A stretch of 64,000 nucleotides of DNA, from NCBI RefSeq assembly GCF_041146795.1, contig NC_135169.1:11927585-11991584 (forward strand). Direction: 5' to 3'. Under the pieces are notes generated by a model, which searched no databases, was not told where the DNA came from, and was given only the letters and a program-made list of their open reading frames with translations. Positions 45,201 to 57,200 of the stretch are shown here, piece by piece (the stretch's first letter is position 1; each line of letters begins with the position of its first letter). Position numbers and translations under genes: made by a program. Source of the DNA: Maylandia zebra (lineage: Eukaryota; Chordata; Actinopteri; Cichliformes; Cichlidae).

Positions 45201-48200
45201 GCAAAAATTTTTTTTGCATATGAAACCGGAGGAGTTGTACTTACATCTGATGCCATCAGCTTGTCCTAGGTCACGGTTTCCTTCCACATAAAGCTTTGCA
45301 AAAATTGCATAAAAAGCACTTGCAGGAACAAAAACATAATATTCCAGAAACGGGCTTTGCCGATCCGATCAGCTGTTCGGAACACTTCCTACATTGAAAT
45401 AGATGTCAGTGCGATCTCATGTCCGCCATTACCTCCCTGAAACCGGAAGTGATGTCATTTTCGCGGAAAATGTAGTTTTTTACTTGTAGACCTTAAAAGC
45501 CTTTACTGGTGTTTTTAAAAATCATGTTTGACTTTATGCCTTTCTGAATAGTTTCTGGGATTCTTAGAACTCAAATTGCACTGCTTTAAATAATTTATTT
45601 TTATGCACATGCTGTTTTCGCTGCAAATTTGCATCATAGGATTGTTTTTCGTTTTTTCTGTGTTGCAGCTTTAAGGCAGGGATGACTTGAGAGTTGCTTT
45701 CTCACTGCATATGCTTTATTTCACAATCAGATCGATAACAAAAACATACAGCAGCTCCTCTCCAACTCCTAGCCCTTGGCTGCAGTGGAAAAAGAACAAC
45801 TCCAATCCCCTTCAAGGAACATACGTACAAAAGAGTTTTCCTGACACACCAATGAGGCGTTCAATGCCATCTTGTAAATATGAGTACTCTGGCAGAATAA
45901 CAGTTCAAATGAAAAATACACCAGAACAAACAAGCAAACAAAAAAAGAAGTGTGGGGTACCTTTGAACCAATGAACAAAGTATAACAATTTATACTTTTT
46001 AACATAACCCGGCCCCGTCAATATGTGTATCTCTCACATCTGCAGTATATAAAAATTGGTGTATCTCAAAAATAAAACTATGAAGACACTCAAAATAAAT
46101 TTCCTGTTGTTGTAAACTGTTTTTGCAACTTTTTTGTATTTACAGTTTTGGGGGATAAACCTCTTAAATTTCTCTAAGTAGAAATATATGTAAGAAAAAC
46201 AAAAACGATTTTCAATTTTTTTGTAGTTTGTTGCACTTTTTTTGCAATTTATGTAGTTACTATGGTCTTAATGCATACATATTATTAAAATTTGGGCTAT
46301 AGTGGTTGTATTGATGTATAGCAACTTGAAGTGCTCCCAAAAATGGCTCCACAGCATGTAAAAATATAAAGTGAGCTCTGGCGGACTTGGTCCTATGGTA
46401 GGTCTTAAAGGGTTAAACAGTGTTGGAGACAAACAAATAAACACAAATATGAGACCAGCTGGGATGCGGCATCACTCTGATCCTGTTGGAAACTTTCCAC
46501 AGCAAAATTCCTCAGTTAGGACACAAAAGGAATGAATAAACATTTTTATCATCCCTGTGGCTGAAACTCCTCCTGCTGGCTGATTTAAGATGAAAACAAA
46601 AAAATATATATATATTTTCTAAGAAAAGGTTGATTAACAAGAGTGAGAAGTTTGCAGTTTGAAATCCTAACAGAATAAAAACAGATGCAGAAATCTGGAA
46701 TGAATGTTTTATGTTCACCTTCCTGTTCAGATCAATAATTTTAAAACAGATGAAGTCATTTCAAACATTTATCCACTGATTCAAATATATAAAATATATA
46801 AAAAAGGATAGAGTATGGAAGACCACAAGAGCCACGCACATCGAAATAAAGAATTCTGTGCTTAAATAATGAATTGTAGAATAAATTCTCCATTTGTAAA
46901 TTCATTTTTGAATTCCAATTTAAACTGATTTTTAAAATGCTTTTTAAAATCTTTATTTCAAAAAACATTTTTGAATTCCAACTTAATAAATTTCATTTCA
47001 AAATCCTTTTTCCAATTTCATTTTAATAAACTGCATTTCAAAATCCATTTCCCTTTCCTGTTCACTCAGGGATTCAACTCTGGATTAGCTGCTGGATTAG
47101 CTGTTGGATTAACAACTTCATTTTAAAAATCCTGTGGCTATTCAAATTAGCCACACCGTGGCATGTAAGGAGCTCTCTGATTGGTTGGACAGCCACAGGC
47201 TGTCTGCCTGAATTTTTCTAGTTCATAGCTTCGCCCTGCTACGAAGCGTGTGTGCTTGTACAAAGGCCGTTCAGCCTCGGGATTTACACTCGGCTCGACA
47301 CGGATATGTGAAGAATGAAGGGACCTTGCAGCGAAACGGAGAGCCCAACCTCTGACTGAATGCCCGTTTACTCAGTCTGACCACTTGTTGAAGGTAACGT
47401 GCTGACGTGGCTAACGCTACCATCACTGCACGTAGCCCCGTTATTTTAAGGTCATCTTAGCTTATGAAAGTTTTACGTCACAGCTGTACGAGCTCGCTAC
47501 GTGTTTTATAAGCTTTATTTCACAAATAAAGCTGGAAGTAGAATGGTAAATGGCCAGTATTTGTATAGCGCTTTACTTAGTCCCTAAGGACCCCAAAGCG
47601 CTTTACATATCCAGTCATCCACCCATTCACACACACACTGGTGATGGCAAGCTACATTGTAGCCACAGCCACCCTGGGGCGCACTGACAGAGGCGAGGCT
47701 GCCGGACACTGGCACCACTGGGCCCTCTGACCACCACCAGTAGGCAGTGGGTTAAATGTCTTGCCCAAGGACACAACGACCGAGACTGTCGGAGCCAGGG
47801 CTCGAACCGGCAACCTTCCGATTACAAGACGAACTGCCAACTCTTGAGCCACGATCGCCCCTAAGAACCAGCACTGAGCCCTGTCACATTTACAGTGGAA
47901 CCCCGACTTACAAATACCCCGTTTCACGAAAAATTCAAGTTACGAAGGCACTGAACGGCAATATTTCTGCCCTTGTTACGGCAAAATGCCCGAGTAACGA
48001 AATCCGCTGGCTCTGATTGGCTGAGCCTACAATGCCCACAATGCCTTCCGAATAATGTGACAACCCCTGGCTTCCATACTTGCGATTCACTGTTCCACTT
48101 GAACAACGTATTGTTGTTCTAGTTATCAATTAGCCTATAGCCCATCGTTCAGTATCGCCTCACTCAAAACGCGCAATGGGTGCTTCGACTTACGAAAATT

Positions 48201-51200
48201 TTCGACTTACGAAAGACCCTCGGGAACGTATTAATTTCGTAAGTCAGGGTTCCATTGTATATAGTGTTAGAGCAATGGCTGCAACTATGGCGTTATTTTT
48301 GTGCCACTATTCTGAGCGCACGTAAAAAAATTTGAAAGTGCAAGTGTTGCATTTTGAGGAGAAATTTATTTTGAGCGAAGAAAAGCTAAATTTGAGTGAA
48401 CAAAATTCATTGCTGTGTGCAAAAAATGTATTTCAGTGTTTGCTATTATCCGCACACACACACACAATAGCAGCCCCTCTCGCTCAGTTTTTGCATTTGC
48501 GCTTGCTCGCAATGTGTTGCTTGCGCTCTCGACATTTCTGCCCGTGCGCGTTCAACTCTTTCTGTACACGGTTATATTTGTGCCACAAAACCAGCCAATC
48601 ACAGACTTGGATGCAAAAAAATCTGATTGGCTGTTTTGGTCTCCAATCAGCTCGAAATGACGAAATGCAATATCCCAGAATCCATTTCGTCCAAAACTCA
48701 AACGAGGCAATGGCGGAGGAACACAGAGTGGCGGAGTTTGAAATATTACTCTTTCTGGGTCACAAAATAAACTTTTAAGATATTTTCATGCGAGAATGGT
48801 GCTGTGTAAACATCAAATATCTGCATGATTTATCAAGACATCACATATTTGAATAAGTGCTCTAATGTTTTCGGAGATGGCTCTTTCGGCTCCGAACCGG
48901 CTCTTTAGGTTGTTTTGTTGATTTAATTAATTTATTATTAACAATATAAAATTATGCACAAAAGGAATTACTAATGTAAACAAAAAGTGGTTTTATTTAT
49001 ATATGTTTATATATGAATATATGCAGTGGCCCCTAGAGACAAAGCACTACAAACTCCAAAACACATTTCTGAACTGAACTGAACTTCCAATGGAGAAGCG
49101 TGATGACGCGCGATTGCGGGTCCCGCGAAAATTCAGAAGCAGATTTGCATCGCGAAAACGCGTCAAAAAAAATAGGCGCCTACTGCTCGAGTTGGAAAAA
49201 TCTGAACTCCAGCATCAATTTGCGCCGCGACAACCAATCAGAAGCCTGGTGACGTGGCTCTGACCTAGGTCAAAGGGGCAGGTCCAGCCAAAGCCCTTCA
49301 TACTTCATTCAATATGGAGGAAAGGCTAATCAACGCCGTAGCAAACCACCCGGAGCTGTACGACACCAGCTGCTTTCTGTACCGAGACAGGAATAAAAAG
49401 GACCGAGCTTGGATGAAGATATGTGAAGAGATCCGGCAACCTGGTAAGTTCATTCATTTCTCTTTTTAAATTTTTGACTGACCTGGGGAAGCTGCACAAA
49501 AGCTAGCAAGCCCGCCTACTGTCCCGCTATGTTCCCACTGATGTACAAATACCTTTCTGCTCTTATGCATGTTGTCATATAGGTCAACGGAGCTTGCAAA
49601 GAAAAGCGTCTGGACTTCTTTAAGTTGCTTGAAGTCGTTTCACCTCTCATCCGAGAAGCTTCTTCAGTTCTAAGGTCAAATGGTGGGGAGTCCCAGATAT
49701 AAACCTAGTGGGAGTATCCCCCCACAGAGGGACAAAAGGACCCCCTGATGATCCTCTAATCGCCTGAGCCAAGGTGTGAAACTGGGTGTGGGTTCCAATC
49801 AGCCAGGGTTTCGGGTGAGCTCATTGTGAAACCTGGCCCCACCTTATCATGCGAATTCCTGAGGTCAGATGCCCCAGGATGTGAGTGGGCGTTAAGGCGT
49901 CTGGGGAGGGAACTCAGAACTGGATTATAGATGGCAGAGAGTTGGTGTCGTAAACCACCGCCTCTGTTCAAAGATGGTCACTCACAGTGGACATAGATGG
50001 CTTCTTTCACTTTGTGAAAGAAGAAGCAGAGTCGTGTCTCCTGCCCTTGCCAAATTTATCATGTTTGGTTTTGATAATCATCACGTCCAATTGAAAAAAC
50101 AGCACAAAAACACCCATAACTATGACCTCATTTGGAAATAGACACCTGCACCGGGAGGGAAAAAGGCGCACAAAAGTGGCAGGCAGATGAAGAAAGAAAC
50201 GCGGCATAATAATACTTTTACGTTTTAAAATCTACAAAGGTTTGCACTTTGAGAACCCCTGTTGCAATAAATGAGAGACCACTGTATATACTTTCTCTAT
50301 GACTATTGTTTTCAACCTGTTATCATTAGGGCTGCCACAATTAGTCGACTAGTCACGATTACGTCGACTATCAAAATCGTCGACGACAAATTTAATAGTC
50401 GACGCGTCGTTTGAAGCTTTGTAAGATCCCAAAAGACGCAGGAATAAGTAGTAGGATTTAAGAGTGTAATAACGGACTGAAACAGAAGATGGCAGCACTG
50501 CATGTACAAGGATGCCAGCTGCCGTTAAACCCAGAGGAAGAAGAAACTGTGTCCCAGAATTCATAGCGCGGACCTGCTCAGTTTCCAGCAATGGCGGCAG
50601 CTAGTTAGTTTTAAAATTACTCTTATTATTCTTTCTGGGTCACAAAATAAATGTTTAACATATTTTCAGGTGAGAATGTAGCTGTGTAAACCTCAAATAT
50701 CTGCTCAGTTTATCAAGACATCACATATTTTCAAAAGCGCTCCGACGTTTTCGGAGACGTCTGTTACCCACCAGCTCGATAGTTAGCCAGGGTTCAAGGC
50801 TCACTAGAGCCGGTGAGAACACCGGACTCCCAGCAAATCGTTTTCAAACCCACCGCCATCTTTCACTACTCAGGTTAAACATGATATATAAATCACTCAG
50901 ATAACTTAAAAATGTTATTGTTTGGCTTTTTTCAGTATTTTATTTGTTCCTGAGTAAATCGGTTTGGCTGATATTAAAGTTATAGTTTTTACACAGCTGA
51001 ATAAACGTCAAGCAGACAGCTGATTATCAGAAGTGTGAGATGCTCCAGAATATACTCCGGTGTCCTGTTATATTTTAGATAGCAAGGAGCAGACGGCTGA
51101 GTTTATTAAACTTCACCGAAACAATCTGGAAATGTCATTAAAATTTAATAAACTATCATATTGTCTTTATGTTTAGTTAGCACATACCTTAAACACTTAA

Positions 51201-54200
51201 AACTGTAAGCTAATGATAGTTATATAAGAGCAGATGCATGCTGGTGCAATAAGCTGTACGTTTTACGTCCGATGGATGCATGATCTGATTAGTCAACTAA
51301 TCGCAAAAATAATTGGTGACTAGTTGACTATCAAAATAATCGTTAGTGGCAGCCCTAGTTATCATTTAATATTGTCTTGACAGTCAACTGATTCTGCAGC
51401 AGAGCCATCCCCTGTTGCTTCTCCTGCTGCTGCACCCACAGGTATGTACAGCAAGCCCTGATAGCTTTTTACTCGCTTGAATTTCCTTGTGATCACCTTT
51501 ACTAAATATCTACAACCAATCTGTTTATATCCTGGTTTTTTTTTCAATGTTGAAAATGAAAATCTAGTAGCAGCCTTCTCATTTCTTTGTGTTGTTTTGT
51601 GCTGTGTTTTACAGGCCCACAGAGGAGGACAGCTCTGAGGCGGATGAGGGACGGGTCCCAGGACGGTCCATCGGTGGTGGAGCTGGCCATCTTGGAGTCC
51701 CTGAAGAGGCCCCACCAGTCTCCAATGGAGCATTTCCTCCTCAGCCTTGTTCCTGCTCTGGAGAGCATGCCGCCTCACACGAGAGTATTAGTGAAATTTC
51801 AAATTTATAAATTCGTTTTTGAAAACAGCACTGCTGTGTTAAATTTGGAAACATTGGACCCTAGCAACCAGTAGTTTTCTGATGAGGCAGCAGGCTCTCC
51901 AGGGCAGAAACAGTGTTCTTATTTTTCTCCTCCTTCTCCCTGAGGCTCTTCCACTTTAAGCTGGGTCCTTTTTATTCCTGTCTCTCTGTAAATACTTATA
52001 TTTTATATATTTATGTTTAATGTTTTTTTGATTGAGAATTTTAATATTATTTAAAATAAAAAATTTTAATGACTATGTCTCAGTTCTACTACACAGCAAA
52101 TATTGGCACACAACTTGACATATGTAGAATTTATTTCATATTATACTAATGAAAAAATATACTACTATATAGGAACATAGTGAAGACCAATTATTTAAGA
52201 GAATAAAGACAGGTTAGTTTATTTTGGAGGCAAGCTCCATTTATTGAGAAAATTTTAAAAAGGCAGGAACGCTCTTTAGAGGTTTGTGGGTGGCTCAGAG
52301 CTGTTGTGGGGAAGTCACTGGGACTTCAAATGGGCTTTTCTTTTGGCTGCCAAGACACTGCTCCCTCCTCCGAGAAGTGTGGCCTGAACTTCTCCCTCAC
52401 CAGGACAGCCTCTCTGGAGGACTTGTTGGCTGCTACATGACCCAGGCCTGTTTTGAAAAATTAACCTGTGATAAGACAGCATATCAAGATAGAATTGTTA
52501 TTATCATATAACTAAAGATGAACCAAACTGTTCACAATTTTATCTAGCGGTCAGTTTTAAAAAAGGCTGGTGACCCCTGTTACAGAGTCTGACAGCTGTG
52601 GGGATTATATACAAATATTCAACTGGTTCTATACCAAAATTAAACCAGGTCTAAAAAATTTTTTTAAAAAAGGACTTTGTAAGATAGACCTTCTGAGTAT
52701 CACTACAAAGATTACCAACAGAGGTCCTCATACCACAGTTTGATATCAGCAAACATCGAGAGCATACATTGATAGACACCACAGCCATTGCAAACACTGA
52801 TAACAGCATAAATTGAATTAAATCGTGACTTGATGAGACCTTTTGAGTATCACTAGAAATATTAGAAACAGTCGTCTCCATACCACAGTTTGCTATCAGT
52901 AAACACCGACGGCATTCACTGATAGCATACCACATTCATGCTATCAGTGTATAAACGGATAGTTTAGCATATATTAGCACAGGTATCAGGACTACCGTAT
53001 TAAACACTTTTACTAACCGCAGCCAGATGGACAGGCGCTCTGCAGGTGGGATTGCGCGCCTGTAGTACCGCTGAAAGCACCCGTCATCCAGGCGCAGCTC
53101 TTTGAGCAAATGGTGAAACTCACCAAACTGCTCATGCTTCTGGAGGACCTGATGGACCCAGGTACGGCGAGGACGTCCTTTACACCGCTGCTCTGCTCTC
53201 CACAGTAAATAGACAAGGGAGACTCTCTCTTCAAACGCTAGATCGACAGCTGCCATCTTGTAAACATACCGTCTGGCAAAACTTCCTCCATTTTCGGTTC
53301 ACACAAATAATTCGCGTTGGACCCGGGTCGAAGTGCGAATTTGCACGCGTCAAGTTAGGGGCGTCTGGCGCGTTTTGGTCGCGTCTATCGCGTTCGGTGT
53401 GAACACATCATAAGAACTAAAACCATAACAGCCATAACCGAGCCTGGGGTAATAATAATAATAACTACAATAATCAAAACAGCAAAGGACTCCGAACATG
53501 AACCATATTATAAAATACCAAAACACAGGAGACTCAAAATGCTCAACCGTGACAACTGGAGCATCAGGGGCCAAATCACAAAACACGTTTATGAATGACT
53601 GAGCCACACATTTAATTTCTGACTGATTAACATTTATCATTAAAAAATAAAAACAGTATTATCAAATATTTTAACCCCATTATTGTTTATTATAACTTTG
53701 TAACAGTTTATATTATCATAAATAACTTGGCAGGTTGGGGCTGTAAATCACTTTGTGACATATGTTTTCGTCATAATATTATCCCCCTCTGATCTCCAGA
53801 CTTCGGAGAATCCATGTTGTTTTATTTCTTATGACATTTCTAAACTCACCCGTTTCCTCAATGATGACTTGATCACTTTCTACTGTGACTGAATTTGTTC
53901 CTTTTACACGTCCTCTGCAGGTGTAGGTGCCGGCGTCAGAGGTCACAAGTACTTTCTTTGATTCACCAGCTACTGCGAACTTCAGCTTTGAGTACAAAGG
54001 GGGTTCTCTGAACCACTCATATTCAAAGTCAGCAGAGTACTTCACATCACAGGTCAGTGTCACACTGCCCCCTGCTGGTATGGTTAATCTGTCTGCTGTC
54101 AGAGTGGCCTTCACTCCAAGGTCTGTAATTTAGAAAAAGATCAAAAGAATAAAATTGTTGTTCTGAATGTTTGAAGCAAACTTATATAATCTGAATCATC

Positions 54201-57200
54201 TGTTGGAGTTTTTGCAGCCAAACAATTCAACATACTGAAAATCTACAGAGACTTTAGAGTGACGTGTTAGACAGCTTCTAATCAAAACAGCAACTGAGGG
54301 ATGAAGGTAACAAACTCTATGCTGAGCTCAGAGCAGCATTTGGTTACCATGTTTCATGTTGGTTTTTCCTTTAATTTGTCATCTGAGTGAAGCTTTTGAT
54401 AATTAGCATATTTACAACTCCAAGAGGTAATCCAAAAACAAAAAAATCCTATTATAGAGATTGACAGACCACGTGACTTTCGCGCATTGCATTGTGGGTA
54501 CGAGTGGCAACAAAATCAAAACACTGCATTAAGCGCTAGCATTTCCAGCACCGGTAATCATTAATTCTGCGGTTTTAATCCCTAGTTGCATTTTGTTATG
54601 TACAAAACGACGGAGAACACGGCAGGTCCATACGAAGACAGACTTGTTGAAAAGGCAAAAAAGCATGAGGAAAAAAATCAAAGGAGTGAAAGGGTCAGAC
54701 CCATACGAGCATACAGAGTGGAGTAAGGACGTTAGCGTGCTGCCCAACTTTCATCACGCACATATTTATTATTATATGGTCCTAAGTGTGAGTGCATACA
54801 CTCACAAAATGTTTAGTAACTTCAGATCCCTGCAACAAGCCCAGATCCATTTTACTTTGTGATTTGGACTATTCCATTTCATTTGTTATTTTTTTTCCTT
54901 TATCTCCTGTACAGGCCAACACAATCTATTTGTCGTTTCAGGTTGTAGTATTACACAACATTTTCAGATCTAATGGAAAAAAAATGAGTGTTTTGTAATT
55001 CCTTCAATTTATTGTCTTTATTTATAACTGGCATTATTGTTTCATTCTATTCTAGAATTTTACAGGAAAGAGGCAAAATTGTAAAAATCCATTATGCTTT
55101 ATTAGCTGCTTCGGTGAAAAATAAATCAACAATGCAACAAAAACATATCAAAACAACATACTGGAAAACAGTTATTCATCACTTGAGTGCTTCAATACAA
55201 CACTCGGGCACATATATGCGGGACTTTTCGTGGCTGTTTTGATGTCGCTCTCTCTCTTAACTGATCAAATCTCGCTGTGGTAGCAGCTTTAAACTCGGTA
55301 TGACCCAGGTTGATAGAGGGTGCCCAGTCTGGATCGCATTCCTGCATTTTGTAAGCTGGTTTTCCTACACAACACAACAAATATAAGCCCGCAAAGCCAC
55401 AGTGAACAAAGCAGCATAGCACAACGAATTAAATTCAAATAAATATAAGACTTATTTGTAACCTACATCAACAATTATGTTATGATAAATTACGTAATTA
55501 CAACTACAACAGAAGACTTACCTTTGTGGAAATGCTCGGAGCAGACTAACATGTGAGCTGGAGTGTTCTGGAACGTTATATTTGGCCTTCGAATGGCTGC
55601 AATCCAGACCATCCGTCGGCTCTTTGTTACCTCGGAAACATGACTTAAACAATTTCTCTTCCACGACGTAATCCGATAAAAACCGATCTCTTTATCCGTC
55701 GGCTTCCCGTGGCTGTCATGCGACCGGCTATTGCAGTTAATAATACAACAGCTTCTTGCCATTCTTTGTGTTTCTTTTCATCGCTTTTTATCGCTGTGGA
55801 ACTATTTTCATGTGAAAGCCTGCATGCGCTAGTACCGCTTGCCACTCGTTCCCACAATCCTTTGAGGTTTTACCCCTGAATGACGTCACATTTTCAATCT
55901 CTATGGTCGTGTCCAAATTCATGGGCTGCATCCTCCTGAGGTCGCATTTGTAGACCGATTACGTCACAGCGACGCGCCAAAGGCTGTCCAAATTCATAGA
56001 CTATGGCTGTATCCCAATTCAGGGTCTGCAGCCTTAAAGTACGCAGCCTCAACGATCCTCAAGGGCCGCGTACTTAAAGACCACTAAGGCCGGAAGTGCG
56101 AGGCTTGTGAAATGGGACGGTCTAGCCTCCGTTGTGCTGCCCAGGTTGCCTAGCAACCATGATACTAACAGCTGGAAACGTTTCATACAGCTTTGTTTGA
56201 CAGAAATGAAGGAGAAAATCTTTTGTTCATTTGTTTGTTTGTTTCTACATGAGCTTTGATCATTCTCTGTAAGATTAAGCTCAGCTATTGAACGGCGTAT
56301 ATTTTAAAGTAAAGGCTTTAAAACCAAGTTAGTACAAACGTCACTAATGTCACATAACTTTGCCGACATGTGGCCAACAGTAATGTTTTAATGTTCTTCG
56401 TTATTAAACATTTGTACATAAACAAGTGACATGATATTCAGTACATACTTAAAGTTTACTCTTCGGGCGCCCCTAATCTGCCGTTTTTTTTCGGCAAAAT
56501 TATCCACACCCACCGCCGCGCTATGCATTCTGGGATACATTGGGCCATGAAGTCTACACAGCCACATCGTTAAAATTCAGGGAAATGAAGGACGCATTTG
56601 AGGGCCGCATTTCGAGCAGCCTTCGAATTCGGACAGCCTTTGTCGCGTCGGTGCGACGTAATCGGCCTTAAAATGCGGCCTTTAAGGCTGCAGACCCTGA
56701 ATTGGGATACAGCCCTCAGCTGTTACCAAAATAAACTTTTAACATATTTTCAGGCGAGAAAGTAGCTGTGTAAATTACAAATATCTGCTCGGTTTATCAA
56801 GACATCGTATATTTGCAAAAGTGTGCCGACGTTTTCAGAGACATCTGTTACCCACCCACTCGATAGCAAGCCGGGGGGTTCAATGGTCACTCCAGCCGGC
56901 GTGAGCAGTGGACTCCCGGCTTCATCGTTTTCAGAACCCCACTTTTTCGCTACTCAGGTTAAACATGATATATAAGTCACTCGGATAACATAAAAATGTA
57001 ATTGTTTGCCTTTTTTCGGTGTTTTATTTGTTCCGGAGTAAATCGGTTTGGCTGAGATCAAAGTTATTAGATTATTAGATTAAATAAAACTTTATTAATC
57101 CATCGGGTGGGTTCCTCCGGGATTTTCACACAGCTGAATAAACGTTAAACAGAAAACTGATTAAACAGAAGTGTGAGACGGTCGAGAATTTACGCCCGTG

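Larger units (their letters stand above)
49314..51874 (+). pseudogene. MADF/BESS accessory protein of the Harbinger element, incomplete
   Basis: Exons 49314-49443, 51400-51441 and 51615-51874 join in phase 1. Exon 1 reads MEERLINAVANHPELYDTSC then FLYRDRNKKDRAWMKICEEI, the first half of a MADF (Myb/SANT-like) DNA-binding domain. The last exon ends with HFLLSLVPALESMPPHTRVL then VKFQIYKF, a BESS protein-interaction motif, stop TAG at 51872. The exon with the second half of MADF should lie between, but only a Penelope end and a hAT MITE are found there, so the gene is broken. In PIF/Harbinger systems this protein brings the transposase to the DNA ends and to the nucleus (family knowledge). Confidence 0.7.
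49085..53405. mobile_element. PIF/Harbinger-type two-gene element, relic
   Basis: Holds a plus-strand MADF/BESS gene (49314-51874) and a minus-strand transposase start (53256-53018), converging, with CpG-rich arms (GATGACGCGCGATTGCGG on the left, GGTCGCGTCTATCGCGTTCG then GTGTGAACAC on the right). Limits are approximate. Penelope and hAT elements have since inserted. Confidence 0.6.

Noticed and set aside
47652-47927. Frames inside SINE copies (also 43609-43929, 27540-27722, 25522-25815)
   Set aside because: All are chance frames in tRNA-derived SINEs.
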